NCBI GenBank assembly: GCA_009838765.1
Contig: VXQX01000081.1
Location: 1-64,000 of the forward strand
Length of the DNA: 64,000 nt
Direction of reading: 5' to 3'
From: Gemmatimonadales bacterium
GTDB taxonomy: Bacteria > Gemmatimonadota > Gemmatimonadetes > Palauibacterales > Palauibacteraceae
Position 1 is the first letter of the stretch. Every line of letters starts with the position of its first letter. The notes under the pieces are model-generated. The model did not search any database. It had not been told where the DNA came from and saw only the letters and a program-made list of their open reading frames with translations. Shown here one piece after another: positions 41,376 through 51,687 of this stretch. Made by a program: the position numbers and the translations under genes.

Positions 41376-42692
41376 TCAGCCGGTCCGGGCACGCGCTAGC
41401 GGGTTGGCCCCGGCCAGTTCCGCGCCAACGAACGCGAGCACGAGCACATCCAACCTCAGCCCGAACGGCCCGCCCCCCGCCGCCGCGACGCCCCCGAGCG
41501 CGAGGAGCGCCAGGCCGGCGCAGGCCACGGTGGCTCCCGTGGCGAGCAGCCAGCCAGGACGGGTCCGTCCCGCTCCGCCGCGCCGCTCGAGCCCTCCGAA
41601 AGCGAGCACGCATGGAACCAGTACGAGCGCGTACACGACGATCCACAGCGGCCGGACCGCCCACCAGCCGCCGGTGGCGGGGTCGACGCCCAGACCCAGC
41701 CCTCCCACGAGGAGCGCGGCGCCGATCACCAGGGTGGCGGCCGTCAGGTGCCAGAGGAAGATCGTCATGATCATGCCGTTCACGAGCACCGTCGCCGTCC
41801 ACGGCACGGACCGGTCGAGCCAGCGCCGCATGGGGCCCTCGATCGACAGCAGCAGTCCGGTGTGCACGAGGGCCAGCGCCAGCATGGGCAGCTTCGGCGG
41901 CAGCGAGTTGCTGATCGCGTCGCCGGGGACGCTCACCATGCTGACCGGGTACGGCCCGAGCGTCACCATCCCGACGAGCGCCGCCGCCCCCAGGGCGGCC
42001 CACGCCACGCCCCTCCGCAGGCCTGCCGCGTACCCGTCGCGCCACGCGTAGCCCAACTGGTGGACGGCGACCCAGATGAACGCGTAGTTGGCCCAGCCCA
42101 CGACGGTCAGATCGGCGGCGAGGAAGAGGACGTCGTCCACGACCGCGGCGGCGACCAGCACCCAGAACGACCAGAGCCCGTACCGCCGCCAGGCCGCGTA
42201 CGTCAGAGGCACGACGAGCACGACCATGACGTAGACGGCGAGAAACCAGCCCGGGATGAGCGCCATCTGCGACAGGTCGCCGACGAACCCCGCATCGACG
42301 CCGCCCAGTGCCATGCCGATGGCGAGCAGCATCCAGACCCCGAGCAGAAGCTGTACCGGTCCGAGCAGGCGTCGGAGCCGCACCTGCAGCCACTCCGCGT
42401 AGCTCTTCCCCTTGTCTCTCGCAGACTGCCACGAGACGCCGTTCGAGTAGCCACCGACGAGGAAGAAGATCGGCATCACCTGAAAGACCCACGTGAGCCA
42501 CCGCGTCCACGACTGGTGTTCGAGCACGCTCGAGAGCGCGATGTCTCCGCCGCCCGTGTACGGAGCCGCCTGAATCCAGTGGCCGACCACGACGGCGCCG
42601 ATGGAGAGGGCGCGCAGGAAGTCCACGTACCGGTTGCGCGACTCCGGCGTCCGGGCCGCCACGGCCGCCGCCCGCGACCAGAGACCGCTCAA
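41376..42692 (-). CDS. acyltransferase family 3 membrane protein
   Basis: A 438-aa polytopic inner-membrane protein with about ten hydrophobic segments. The start region (RYVDFLRALSIGAVVVGHW) carries the conserved Arg and the catalytic-type His of the OafA/acyltransferase-3 family, which O-acylates cell-surface sugars or lipids. The TTG at 42692 is proposed because GGAGGG lies eight bases upstream; an ATG at 42806 would overlap the PQQ dehydrogenase gene. It follows that gene by 34 bases. Confidence 0.8.
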   Translation of the reverse strand: MSGLWSRAAAVAARTPESRNRYVDFLRALSIGAVVVGHWIQAAPYTGGGDIALSSVLEHQSWTRWLTWVFQVMPIFFLVGGYSNGVSWQSARDKGKSYAEWLQVRLRRLLGPVQLLLGVWMLLAIGMALGGVDAGFVGDLSQMALIPGWFLAVYVMVVLVVPLTYAAWRRYGLWSFWVLVAAAVVDDVLFLAADLTVVGWANYAFIWVAVHQLGYAWRDGYAAGLRRGVAWAALGAAALVGMVTLGPYPVSMVSVPGDAISNSLPPKLPMLALALVHTGLLLSIEGPMRRWLDRSVPWTATVLVNGMIMTIFLWHLTAATLVIGAALLVGGLGLGVDPATGGWWAVRPLWIVVYALVLVPCVLAFGGLERRGGAGRTRPGWLLATGATVACAGLALLALGGVAAAGGGPFGLRLDVLVLAFVGAELAGANPLARARTG

Positions 42693-42726
42693 GCCGCGCC
42701 CTCCGCGCCCGTATCGACGCTGCGCC

Positions 42727-44727
42727 TCACGGCAGGCCCAGCGCGACGTACTCGGCCGGATGCTCGCTCCCTCCGACCGCGACCACGATGTACTGCTTCC
42801 CCTCATGCAGGTACGTCATCGGCCCGCCCGTCGTCCCCGACGGGAGCTCCGTCTCCCACACGACCCCGCCCGTCGCCTTGTCGTAGGCCCGGAAGGTCGT
42901 ACCCCAGTGCGTGTCCGGCGTCCCGATGACCGCGTCGCTTCCCTCGCCGATGAAGAGCAGCGACCCCGTGACGAGCGGCGCCGGCCGGTTCGCGTTCCCC
43001 AGCGGAGGCAGGTCCAGGCCCTCGAGGAGCGGATGGTCGTTGGCACCGTCGCCATTCGCCGCCATCCACAGGTGCTCGCCCCGGTTCATGTCGATCGCCG
43101 TGATCCGTCCCCACGGCGGCTTCACGATCGGCAGGCCCTCGATCTCGGCCCGCGGCCACCCGCCCTGCGTCCCGAACTCCATCTCCCCCGGTTCCGAGTT
43201 CTCCGACAGGCTCCAGACGTTCGGGAGGGTGTGCGATACCGCGTAGTAGACGCCCGTCTCGGGATCGAAGGCGCCGGTGTTCCAGTTCCCCGCTCCCCAC
43301 GCGCCCGGGATGACGTAGGTTCCGATCTTCCCTTCCACCGACTCCCGCTCCATGGGCGGCGTGAACAGCGGGCCCATGACGAGCGAGTCCGCCAACGCGA
43401 GCGCCCGCGCGCGGATCTCCGGCGTGAAGTCGATCACGTCCTCCGGCGTCACGCCCTGACGGTCGAAGGCGGGCGGGCGGCTCGGGATCGGCTGCGTCGG
43501 CGAGGTCGCCTCGCCGGGCACGGTGGATTGCGGCACCTCAACCTCTTCGATCGGCCACACGGGCTCCCCGGTCCGCCGGTCGAAGGTGTAGAGGAAGGCC
43601 GTCTTGCTCGCCTGCATCACCGCGTCGATCGGGCGTCCGTCCACGTGGATCCGGCCCAGAACGGGCGGACCCACGGTGTCGTATTCCCAGATGTCGTGGT
43701 GCACCATCTGGAAGTGCCACACCCGCTCGCCCGTCGCCGCGTCGAGCGCCACGAGGCTGTTCGAGAACAGGTTGTCGCCGGGCCGGTGCCCCCCGTAGTA
43801 GGCGGAGGTCGGCGCGGAGAGCGGCACGTAGACGTAGCCGAGTTCATCATCCGCGCTCAGGCAGCACCACGAGCCGAGGTCGCCGGATTCCGCGAGCGAT
43901 CCGTCGCCCCACGTATCCGCCCCGAACTCGCCCTCCTCCGGGATCACGTGGAACGTCCACAGGAGCCGGCCGGTGCGGGCGTCGAAGCCGCGGATGTCCT
44001 CCCGCACGTTCCCCCGCCACTCCGTGCCCGAGTCACCCGCCCCATCCACCGTCCCGGCCAGGACGATGACGTCCCCGACCACGATCGGCCCCGAGCTCCA
44101 GCCGTACCGTCCCCCGGCCGGAAGCTGCAGGTCCACCCGTCCATCGTCGCCGAACGAGGCAATTGGGTCGCCGGTTGCCGCATCGAGCGCGTGCATTGAG
44201 GGGCCGCGCACCGAGATGATGCGCTCGGCGGAGTCACCGCCATCGCCAGCGGCGTCACCTTCCCCGCTACCCGCAGCGGTGCCGCGCCAGTACGCGACGC
44301 CCCGGAAGCTCCGCCCGCGCGCGTCCTCCTCCGACTCCGGCCGCTGGACCCAGCGCGTCTCCCCCGTCCCCGGATCGAAGGCCTCCACGAGACCGACGGC
44401 GTTCGGCGCGTACAGCGTCCCCTCGATGAGGATGGGCGTCCCGCGCAGGTAGTTGTTGAAGTCGATCTCCGGATACTCGGCCGTCAGCGCCCCGTCGATG
44501 GCTGGCCGCCGCCACAGCACCTGCACCGCCGCCACGTTCCCTTGGTCGATCTGGGTGAGCGGAGAATACCGGTTGAAGGAGTTCTGCCCGCCGTAGTACG
44601 TCCACGCATCGCTCGGCGGCGGCAACCGATCCGCTTCACCGTCCGCGCACGCCGAAAATATGAGCGCCGCGAACACACCACGTCTCCGCCACCTGATTCG
44701 CAATGGACCCCTCCGTCCTTGCCGCAT
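42727..44727 (-). CDS. PQQ-type quinoprotein dehydrogenase lipoprotein
   Basis: A 666-aa eight-bladed propeller quinoprotein. The signal peptide ends at a Phe-Ser-Ala-Cys (about residue 26). Propeller tryptophan-docking motifs recur ([41 protein letters not shown]). The adjacent cysteine pair SWCCLS mid-protein matches the vicinal disulfide near PQQ in alcohol/glucose dehydrogenases. The C-terminus ([24 protein letters not shown]) is typical. It should oxidise an alcohol or sugar in the periplasm. PQQ synthesis genes are not in the window. The ATG at 44727 begins the signal peptide. Confidence 0.88.
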   Translation of the reverse strand: MRQGRRGPLRIRWRRRGVFAALIFSACADGEADRLPPPSDAWTYYGGQNSFNRYSPLTQIDQGNVAAVQVLWRRPAIDGALTAEYPEIDFNNYLRGTPILIEGTLYAPNAVGLVEAFDPGTGETRWVQRPESEEDARGRSFRGVAYWRGTAAGSGEGDAAGDGGDSAERIISVRGPSMHALDAATGDPIASFGDDGRVDLQLPAGGRYGWSSGPIVVGDVIVLAGTVDGAGDSGTEWRGNVREDIRGFDARTGRLLWTFHVIPEEGEFGADTWGDGSLAESGDLGSWCCLSADDELGYVYVPLSAPTSAYYGGHRPGDNLFSNSLVALDAATGERVWHFQMVHHDIWEYDTVGPPVLGRIHVDGRPIDAVMQASKTAFLYTFDRRTGEPVWPIEEVEVPQSTVPGEATSPTQPIPSRPPAFDRQGVTPEDVIDFTPEIRARALALADSLVMGPLFTPPMERESVEGKIGTYVIPGAWGAGNWNTGAFDPETGVYYAVSHTLPNVWSLSENSEPGEMEFGTQGGWPRAEIEGLPIVKPPWGRITAIDMNRGEHLWMAANGDGANDHPLLEGLDLPPLGNANRPAPLVTGSLLFIGEGSDAVIGTPDTHWGTTFRAYDKATGGVVWETELPSGTTGGPMTYLHEGKQYIVVAVGGSEHPAEYVALGLP

Positions 44728-44740
44728 TGATCCGGCGTTG

Positions 44741-44926
44741 ATGGCCAACGGGTATCCCTGGGCCATCAAGATCGTTCGAGAACTTGCTGCGCGGGAGGGG
44801 GTGACTTGTTTGGTCCGGCGAGAGTTCGCCGGTTCGTGGTCCCGCCGCATCGACGATGAGCATCGCTTGATCTATCGGGTCACGGCCACGCGAGTGTACT
44901 TCCTGTCCGCCCGAGATCATTACTGA
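44741..44926 (+). pseudogene. YoeB-type toxin remnant (C-terminus only)
   Basis: The last 30 residues ([16 protein letters not shown], ending in ARDHY) match the conserved C-terminus of YoeB/Txe ribosome-dependent mRNA interferases, including the Glu, Arg and His/Tyr of the active site. The N-terminal half of the toxin is not recognisable: the preceding residues do not fit the family and no antitoxin gene lies upstream, because the region is the 5' end of the divergent PQQ dehydrogenase. It is likely a decayed fragment. Confidence 0.6.
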
Positions 44927-44995
44927 GCCGGCGGTCCGATCATCCCAAGGATGCCGCCAGTTTCTCGTCGGCCGACTTCGATGGAGGAGCCACGG

Positions 44996-45883
44996 ATGTT
45001 GATTTCGGGATCGCTGCGACGAAGGGTCATCGGAGTCCTCGCGGTCTGCCTGGGTTCGCCGGGTGCGGCGGTCGCCCAGAACGTCTTCGCCTCCACGCAG
45101 TCGGCGACCCTGCCGACCGCGGCCCCCTCGCGCTCGGGCAACCTGCATATCGAGATCTCGCACCGGTTCGGCTACGTGTCGGGCGGTGCGAGCGACCTTT
45201 GGGGCCTCGACGGATTCGTGCTGAATCGCCTTGGGCTGGCGTATACGCCCCAGGACCACGTCACCATCGGCGTGCTGCGTTCCAACAGCCTGGACAACCT
45301 CGAGTTCAACGCCCGTCTCGCCGGGCTGCGGCTCGATGGCGCCACCGGTCCCGTCGAGTTCGCTGCGCAGACCGGAATGGCGTGGAACCTGCAGGTCGAG
45401 CCGGACGACAGCCACGCCGGTCACGGCCACGCGCTCGCGCCTCGCGGCAGCGTGTACGCCGGCAGTGGCAACAACGGCACGGCTGCGGACAACGAGATGC
45501 AGGCCTACGTCCAGGTGATCGCCAACACCAGGGTCGCCGACCGCGTCGCACTCGGCCTCGTGCCCACGCTCCTCTGGAATCCGCGAATCGAAGACCCCGA
45601 CCGGGGGACCGCGGTTTCAGTCGGTGCGACCGGCCAGATCTACCTCAACCGCATGTGGAGCCTCTTCGGCGAGTGGATCTTCAGCGGCGCGAGGGAGGAC
45701 CAGGAGTACGACTCCGGCTCTTTCGGCGTCGAAATCCGCACGCCGGGGCACTTCTTCAAGATCGTCGTCACGAATCAGCACCGGATGAATCCGACGCATA
45801 CGCTCGCTGGCGCCGCCGAGGACTTCTTCGACACGAACTCGTGGCGCCTCGGATTCAACATCCAGAGAAGACTCCGACTGTAG
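44996..45883 (+). CDS. DUF5777 family outer-membrane beta-barrel protein
   Basis: A 295-aa exported barrel. The signal peptide ends near GAAVAQ (about residue 28). Segments typical of DUF5777 are ISHRFGYVSGGASDLWGLDGF, RLGLAYTPQDHVTIGVLRSNSLD, and near the end SFGVEIRTPGHFFKIVVTN. A His-rich loop (DSHAGHGH) lies near residue 139. Function is unknown. The ATG at 44996 follows GGAGG by about eight bases. It is convergent with the large outer-membrane protein gene at 45941. Confidence 0.82.
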   Translation: MLISGSLRRRVIGVLAVCLGSPGAAVAQNVFASTQSATLPTAAPSRSGNLHIEISHRFGYVSGGASDLWGLDGFVLNRLGLAYTPQDHVTIGVLRSNSLDNLEFNARLAGLRLDGATGPVEFAAQTGMAWNLQVEPDDSHAGHGHALAPRGSVYAGSGNNGTAADNEMQAYVQVIANTRVADRVALGLVPTLLWNPRIEDPDRGTAVSVGATGQIYLNRMWSLFGEWIFSGAREDQEYDSGSFGVEIRTPGHFFKIVVTNQHRMNPTHTLAGAAEDFFDTNSWRLGFNIQRRLRL

Positions 45884-45940
45884 CGGCAACCTCCCCACGC
45901 TCCACTGAACACCGGAGACGTTGGGGCCCGGACTTGAGGA

Positions 45941-48241
45941 CTAGAACCACGCGTCGCCGCGGAAGTGCAGCTTCAGGACGGGGTCGGCGGCACGCTCCCC
46001 GCCCCACCTCAGGCCGCGGGCCACGTCCACCCGGACGATGCCGTCCATGAAGACGAGTCCCGCGCCCACGGCGTAGAAGTCGTCGCCTCCGGCGGACGCC
46101 CAGTCGCCGAATACGGAGAGGCGGAGGAAGGCGATCCGTCGCTGCAGATCGATTCTGGCCATGTGGATGTGCGATCCCCGGACCGATTCCGCGTGGCCGC
46201 GGAGCCAGCGGCCGCTCGTACCGATATGCCAGAGGTCGTGCGGCGCCGGGTCGCCCCACACGCGGGCCGTGCCGGCCTGCATGCCCAGCCACAGCCGGGA
46301 GGAAAGGGGGATCACCAGCGCCCCCTCGACGATGGCCCGCACGTGCGGACTGTCCCCCGCCGATGCGCGGACGCCGACGCGGCCGCCCGCGCCGAACGAC
46401 CCGGGCCGCTGTCCGCCCCACCAGGGCCGCCACGCGACGGCCGTCCCGACCCGGTTCCGGCGGACGTCGGTCGCGATTTCGGCGTCCTGCTCGGCGAAGA
46501 GGCGGAGCGACAGCCAGTTCCGCTCGCCGACGCGAGGCAGGAACCGAAGCGCGGCGCCGTGCGACCAATGGAAGTCCGAGGCGTCTCCCGCCACGAAGAT
46601 CCCGGGCGTACGGGTCCCCTCGCCCGGCTCCCCGCTCCGCAACGACCGGTAGAACGACACGAGCATCGTGTGGCCGGGATGGTTGCGCTGCAGGGTGAGG
46701 TCGAGGTCCGGCGCCGTGCGCGCAGTCGGGACCCTCGCCGTCAGCGCCGCGCGCCCCCAGCCGAGGTCGCGCTGCAGGCGGGTTCCGAGGGACACGCCTT
46801 CCACCGGATTGTAGCGCAGGAGCCGCAGTGTCGTACCGGGGGGATCGAAGAGCCAGGAGCTCGGAGCTTCGGCGCGCTCCCCTCCTTCGCCGACGCCGAT
46901 GGCCGCGAGTTCCGCCGCGATCCGCTCGATGGCTGCATCGTCGACTCCGCGATCCTCCTCCCACACGGTCGGGGGTAGCAGGTCGCTCGCGACCAGCGCT
47001 TCCCGGTCTGCGGGCGTGATGGTGACCAGCTCGCCGGGTTCCGCCTCCGCCAGCGCCTGGCTGATGCTGTCGCCCTCCTGGCGCCAGAGCCGCAGCGCCG
47101 CCGCGGCCGTGGCGGGCGTCCCCGGAGTGGCGCGCGCATCGCGTTCGCGGATGTCCTCGACGTCGAGCGTCCAGTCGATCATCACCGGAACGGCGAGAGG
47201 CGCCAGACTCGAGGCCGTGACGCCCTCCAGCGCGCCGATGTCCCCCCGCCATATCACGCTTCGGGGCAACCAGTGGCGCATCTCCCAGAGTTCGTACTCG
47301 GCGACTACGGTCGCGATGTCCAGCCGCAGGCGAGGCAACACCCCGTCGATAACGCCGTTGACCAGCCGGTCGAAGAAGCCGGATCGATGGCGGGCTGAAT
47401 CGGGCGTGGATACGCGGTCGGCGGAGTCACGGGGACCGATGTCGAGATTCAGGCCCGGGCGCCACTGCCCGCCGCTTCGGAGCTGCCAGGACATTTCACG
47501 GTCGACCGGCTTGGCCAGCCGGTAGGCGACGCGCGCGAGCCCGTAAGATTCCGCGTCGATCCACATGATCGCGGACACGAGGCGGATGCTGGAGTAGCGG
47601 GGAATCACGGAGACGGCGACCGCTCGCAGGGTGCTGCCGTTGCTCAACTGAACGGTCGTCGTGTCCCCGGAACGGAACTGGTAGTGGCGCTCGGAGTCCG
47701 GCCCCAGCGGGCTGCGAGTCGTGATCTCGGCCTCCGGGGACTGTCCGAAGGACTGTCCGAAGACGGTGAAGCCGAACTTGAAGGGGTCGCCCAGCGGGTC
47801 GGCGGCGAACCGTTCCGCCCGCAGTCCGGAGAAGTACTCGGAGTCCCCGGGATCGAGGAGTGGTTCCCGGAAGCGGGCCGCGAGCACATGCACGACGGCG
47901 GGCTCGGCGCGCGACCACCGAACGCGGGCCGTGCGTTCGCCGTGCATCCAGGGCCGATTGCGCTCGTGGGAAGGCATCTCGAAGCCCATCCGCTCGCGAA
48001 TCAGCGCCGTGTACGCGTCGATGGTCAGGCGTGCGGTATCGCGGGCGGCCTTCAGCCCGCGTACGAGTCGGCGGGCGGTCTCGTCCAGGTATGCGTCTCC
48101 CGCCCGATCGAGAGCTGAAGTATTGGTGAGAAGGGAGTCCTGCGTCTGAGCGGAAGCCGCTCCCGGCAGCGCAGCCGCAAGCAGGATGGGCAGGATGGCA
48201 ACGACCCTCGGTGTCGGGGTCGACCACTCTCCTTCAAGCAT
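45941..48241 (-). CDS. large outer-membrane barrel protein, uncharacterised
   Basis: A 766-aa exported protein. The signal peptide ends near GAASAQ (about residue 31). The N-terminal half is a soluble region with repeated Trp/Arg-rich strands (IDAESYGLARVAYRLAKPVD, typical of DUF5686-like or TonB-associated surface proteins). The last roughly 300 residues are alternating strands ending in LKLHFRGDAWF, a terminal-Phe outer-membrane signal. I do not recognise a family with certainty. The ATG at 48241 starts the signal peptide. The 231 bases upstream (48242-48472) hold no gene that I can support. Confidence 0.7.
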   Translation of the reverse strand: MLEGEWSTPTPRVVAILPILLAAALPGAASAQTQDSLLTNTSALDRAGDAYLDETARRLVRGLKAARDTARLTIDAYTALIRERMGFEMPSHERNRPWMHGERTARVRWSRAEPAVVHVLAARFREPLLDPGDSEYFSGLRAERFAADPLGDPFKFGFTVFGQSFGQSPEAEITTRSPLGPDSERHYQFRSGDTTTVQLSNGSTLRAVAVSVIPRYSSIRLVSAIMWIDAESYGLARVAYRLAKPVDREMSWQLRSGGQWRPGLNLDIGPRDSADRVSTPDSARHRSGFFDRLVNGVIDGVLPRLRLDIATVVAEYELWEMRHWLPRSVIWRGDIGALEGVTASSLAPLAVPVMIDWTLDVEDIRERDARATPGTPATAAAALRLWRQEGDSISQALAEAEPGELVTITPADREALVASDLLPPTVWEEDRGVDDAAIERIAAELAAIGVGEGGERAEAPSSWLFDPPGTTLRLLRYNPVEGVSLGTRLQRDLGWGRAALTARVPTARTAPDLDLTLQRNHPGHTMLVSFYRSLRSGEPGEGTRTPGIFVAGDASDFHWSHGAALRFLPRVGERNWLSLRLFAEQDAEIATDVRRNRVGTAVAWRPWWGGQRPGSFGAGGRVGVRASAGDSPHVRAIVEGALVIPLSSRLWLGMQAGTARVWGDPAPHDLWHIGTSGRWLRGHAESVRGSHIHMARIDLQRRIAFLRLSVFGDWASAGGDDFYAVGAGLVFMDGIVRVDVARGLRWGGERAADPVLKLHFRGDAWF

Positions 48242-48472
48242 GCGGAGCCCCGTGGTTCAGAGCTTCCCGCACCGCTCCACGGCCCAAGAGGACGACCGCA
48301 ACAGCAAACGGCGCGACAAGCGTTTCATCGCTCCCTCCCAGGAGTCGGGACCCGGTTTCCTCCCAGGTCGGAGGCCTGCCCGTCATGCGGATGACGCGAG
48401 AACGTCCCGCCCGGTCACATTCCCCGTAGGGATTGAAGACACCGACGCCAGACGTGAGGCGTTCGCGCGGTC

Positions 48473-50800
48473 CTACGGCACCAGGGGCTGCAGCTTGCCG
48501 AACTCGTACTCGGGAGGCGGCTCGGCGCCGAGGAGGTGGCGGACGAAGTAGTCCCAGCGGCGGCGCATCATGTAGGGCTCGTTGCCGAAGCCGTGGCCTC
48601 GGTTCGGGAGGAGCAGGAGGTCGAAGTCCTTGTTGGCGGCGATGAGGGCGTCGACGACCAGCATCGTGTTCGAGTGCGGGACGTTCGTGTCCATCGTGCC
48701 GTGCGCGATGAGGAGCTTGCCCTTCAGGTTCTCGGCCACGAGCGGGTTCGCCTGGTTGTCGTAGTTCGTGGCGCCGTCGGCGTACTCCTCGAGCAGCCCC
48801 TGGTACTTCTCTCCCCAGTCGTCCTCGTAGTTGCGGTTGTCGTGGTTCCCCGCCTGGGAGACGGCGACCTTGTAGAAGTCTGGGTAGCGCAGGATCCCCG
48901 AGGTGGAGGCGAAGCCGCCGCCGGAGTGGCCGTAGATCCCGACCCGGTCGATGTCGATCCAGGGATGGCGCTCCGCGAGTTGGCGGATGCCGGCGATCTG
49001 ATCCGGGAGCCCGTTGTCGCCCATGTTCCCGTAGTACGCGTCCTGGAACGTCTTCGAGCGCCTCGGCGTCCCCATCGCGTCGAGTTCGATGACCACGAAG
49101 CCGAGTTCGGCCAGCGACTGGAGGTCGCGGTGCGCGGCGCGGAAGTTCCGGCTCCCCACGCTTCCGCTCTGCGGCCCCGGGTAGAGGTAGTTGATCACGG
49201 GATACGTGGCGCCTGGATCGAAGTTCGAGGGACGGAACATCAGTCCGTACAGATCGGTCTCGTCGTCGCGCGCCTTCACCGTGAAGGGGATCGGAGGCTG
49301 CCACCCGCTCCGCTCCAGGCGCGAGATGTCGGCCCGTTCGACGGTCTGCAGCAACTCGCCGTCCATGTCGCGGACGACGGTCACGGGCGGGATCGTGGGG
49401 GTGGAGTACTGGTCGACGAACGTCTCGCCGTCGGGCGCGAGCCAGACCACGTGGTTCGCGCTGTCGGGCGTGAGGAGTCGGACCTCCCCGCCGTCGAGAC
49501 CGGCGCGGTACAGGTACATGAAGTAGGGATCGCCAGGCTCCCGCCCGTTCCCCATGAAGAGGATCTCCCGGGCCTCCGCGTCGACCGCCACCACGTCCTC
49601 CACCTGCCACGCGCCCGAGGTCACCTGCCGCTTCACCTCCCCGGTGGCCGCGTCGTAGAGGTAGAGGTGTCCCCAGTCGTCGCGCTGCGAGTACCAGAGG
49701 ATCTCGTCGGACTCGGAGAGATACCGCCAGTTGGCGTGCGACTCGAAGAACGTCTCCACGACCTCCTCGAACAGGTCGCGGACCTCGCCGGTGCTCGCGT
49801 CGGCCATGCGGACGAGCGCCCGCTTGTGGTCGCGCGAACTCGACACGAAGACGAACCGGGAGCCGTCGGCGCTCCACTCGACATCGGAGAACGTGCCGCC
49901 GCAGGCGACGTGGTCGCACACCGTGGAGCGGTGCTGATCCGGGGGCATGTCCAGGCGGACGACGCGGCTCCCCGCCGGCGCCTCCGTGTCGATCACCACG
50001 CGGTGGATGCGGAAGATGACCGAGTCCTCGGGGAGCGGGTAGCGCCACGCCTCGAGTTCCGGGTGCCCGACCTCGGTCGTGACCATGTACATCATCCCCA
50101 CCCCGCGGGCGTCGTGCTGGAAGGTGGCGATGCGGCGCGAGTCGGGAGACCACTTGAGCACGGGGCGGTCGCTCTTCACCCAGCCCGCGTTGTTCGTCGC
50201 GTAGCCGAAGTCCTCGACTCCGTCCTCGGTGAGTCGGGTCTCCTCCCCCGTGGCCAGATCCCGCAGCCACAGGTTGTGGTCGCGGATGAAGGCCGCCCTG
50301 GTCCCGTCAGGCGACACGATGCCGAAGCGGCGGGCCGTCGTGCCCTCGGGTGTCGGTACCGCCGCGCAGCGGTCGGCGTCGAGTTCGCAGGCGTACGTCT
50401 CTCCTTCCACATCGACCTCGAAGCGGACCGTCCCGGCCTCGAGGGCGAGATCTCCGAACGGGAGCGCGAAGGCGGTGTGCTCCTCGCCGGTCGCCGCGGC
50501 GAGGGCGGCGGCCATGCGCGCGTGGTCGAAGGCGCGCGCCCGCGTCCCCGCCGCCGGATCGACGACGACGTACTCGCTGCCGCCCTCGAACCGGTTCCGA
50601 TACCAGAACCGCCCGTCCTCCAGCCAGACCGGGATGACGGAAGCCCCGAGCACGAGCGGATTCACCTGGCTCGCGAGCCGCCCCTCCGCCCGCGCGTAGT
50701 CCGCCACCGTCAGCGCGTCGGGGGCCGCCTGGGCGAGCGCACCCGGCGCCGGCGAGAGGGCGGCGGCGATCAGCAGCGCTGCGTTGGCTATACGGCTCAT
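48473..50800 (-). CDS. secreted S9 family dipeptidyl-peptidase IV-like serine peptidase
   Basis: A 775-aa exported peptidase. The signal peptide ends near GALAQ (about residue 24). The N-terminal part is a DPP-IV beta-propeller, with a FRFHR-like IFRIHRV segment and two cysteine pairs. The C-terminal alpha/beta hydrolase has the nucleophile motif GHSGGG, the Asp of HGTMDTNV and the His of NRGHGF in the normal order. It would cleave dipeptides from peptide N-termini, often after Pro. The ATG at 50800 gives a clean signal peptide; the upstream extension is not plausible. Confidence 0.92.
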   Translation of the reverse strand: MSRIANAALLIAAALSPAPGALAQAAPDALTVADYARAEGRLASQVNPLVLGASVIPVWLEDGRFWYRNRFEGGSEYVVVDPAAGTRARAFDHARMAAALAAATGEEHTAFALPFGDLALEAGTVRFEVDVEGETYACELDADRCAAVPTPEGTTARRFGIVSPDGTRAAFIRDHNLWLRDLATGEETRLTEDGVEDFGYATNNAGWVKSDRPVLKWSPDSRRIATFQHDARGVGMMYMVTTEVGHPELEAWRYPLPEDSVIFRIHRVVIDTEAPAGSRVVRLDMPPDQHRSTVCDHVACGGTFSDVEWSADGSRFVFVSSSRDHKRALVRMADASTGEVRDLFEEVVETFFESHANWRYLSESDEILWYSQRDDWGHLYLYDAATGEVKRQVTSGAWQVEDVVAVDAEAREILFMGNGREPGDPYFMYLYRAGLDGGEVRLLTPDSANHVVWLAPDGETFVDQYSTPTIPPVTVVRDMDGELLQTVERADISRLERSGWQPPIPFTVKARDDETDLYGLMFRPSNFDPGATYPVINYLYPGPQSGSVGSRNFRAAHRDLQSLAELGFVVIELDAMGTPRRSKTFQDAYYGNMGDNGLPDQIAGIRQLAERHPWIDIDRVGIYGHSGGGFASTSGILRYPDFYKVAVSQAGNHDNRNYEDDWGEKYQGLLEEYADGATNYDNQANPLVAENLKGKLLIAHGTMDTNVPHSNTMLVVDALIAANKDFDLLLLPNRGHGFGNEPYMMRRRWDYFVRHLLGAEPPPEYEFGKLQPLVP

Positions 50801-50904
50801 GCTTGCGATCCTGTTGGACGTCCTCGGTCCTCTGCGGCATGCGAAGTCGCAAGATGCCGACCGCCCTCTTGGCCGGCCACCGCCCTCCATGACCTTTTGT
50901 GATG

Positions 50905-50933
50905 TTGCCAAGACATGCTGATATGGCATAAAA
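50905..50933 (+). promoter_or_regulatory. predicted promoter and dyad operator of the vapBC module
   Basis: TTGCCA at 50905-50910 and CATAAA at 50927-50932 form -35 and -10 elements with a 16-base spacer. An imperfect palindrome ATGCTGATATGGCAT (50915-50929) covers the spacer and the -10, as expected for autoregulation by a VapBC complex. Confidence 0.5.
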
Positions 50934-50978
50934 TCGTTCATACCATTCTAAGAAGAACACCATCTACGAGGTGGTTCC

Positions 50979-51263
50979 ATGATTGAAGCGGTGAACAGCC
51001 CGGCCGGTGATGCGGTTCAGAGCGAGCTGGTGGCGATCGACGCCGCTGGCCGGTTGGTTGTGCCCGGAAAATTCCGGAAGGCCCTCGGAATCAGCGGCCC
51101 GCAGCAGCTACTGGTTGGACTCGAGGGGAACACGCTCAGGGTCACTACGACAGATGGGGTCATCCGTCGCTATCAGGAACTTGCCAAGCGCAGGAAGCGG
51201 ACGACCGGTAGCGTTGTCGATGCGTTCATCGCGGAGAGGCGTAGAGAGGCCGCGGAGGAATGA
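50979..51263 (+). CDS. vapB: AbrB/SpoVT-fold antitoxin (VapB)
   Basis: A 94-aa antitoxin. Residues about 15-60 form the swapped-hairpin DNA-binding domain (AIDAAGRLVVPGKFRKALGI, then GNTLRVTTTDG). The basic C-terminal tail (about 62-94) would wrap the toxin. A GAGGTGG ribosome site precedes the ATG. The gene overlaps the PIN toxin gene by four bases (ATGA), so the two are co-translated. Confidence 0.92.
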   Translation: MIEAVNSPAGDAVQSELVAIDAAGRLVVPGKFRKALGISGPQQLLVGLEGNTLRVTTTDGVIRRYQELAKRRKRTTGSVVDAFIAERRREAAEE

Positions 51264-51655
51264 GGCTCCCTGCGGCGCTGCTGGACGCATCGGCGCTCCT
51301 GGCTCTTGTCTTCAAAGAGAAAGGTGCAAACCGGGTGTGGGACGTCGTGCGGCGGGGCGCGGCGATATCGGCCGTAAACGCTGCCGAGGTGGCCTCCAGG
51401 CTCGGCAGCGAAGGTTGGACCGAGGAGGAGGTCGAGGGCTTCTTCGAAGACTCCCGCATCGAAGTCTTCCCGTTCGACAGACCCGCAGCCCTGCTGAGCG
51501 GGGCGTATCGGCAGTCGACCCGGCAGCTCGGTTTGAGTCTCGGCGACAGGGCGTGCCTGGCTACCGCGCGCCAACTCGGCCTCGCGGCACTCACCGCCGA
51601 CCGGGCCTGGGCCGAACTGGAGCTTGACGGCGTCAGCGTCATCTGCATTCGCTGA
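51260..51655 (+). CDS. vapC: PIN-domain ribonuclease toxin (VapC)
   Basis: A 131-aa PIN-domain toxin. The four metal-binding acids are present: D9 (LLDASALL), E43 (NAAEVAS), D96 (LSLGDRACLATA) and D114 (LTADRAW). Length is typical. Family members cut tRNA or rRNA when freed from VapB. Confidence 0.93.
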   Translation: MRLPAALLDASALLALVFKEKGANRVWDVVRRGAAISAVNAAEVASRLGSEGWTEEEVEGFFEDSRIEVFPFDRPAALLSGAYRQSTRQLGLSLGDRACLATARQLGLAALTADRAWAELELDGVSVICIR

Positions 51656-51687
51656 ACACAAGGCCAGGGGGCGCCTGTTCTCCGCGG

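Noticed and set aside
38857-42510. 1217-aa reading frame extending the choice-of-anchor-B gene
   Set aside because: The first 398 codons only shadow the acyltransferase gene in another frame; a ribosome site and signal peptide fix the start at 41316.
44660-44740. Full-length YoeB toxin start at 44660
   Set aside because: These codons overlap the signal peptide of the opposite-strand dehydrogenase and do not resemble the toxin N-terminus.
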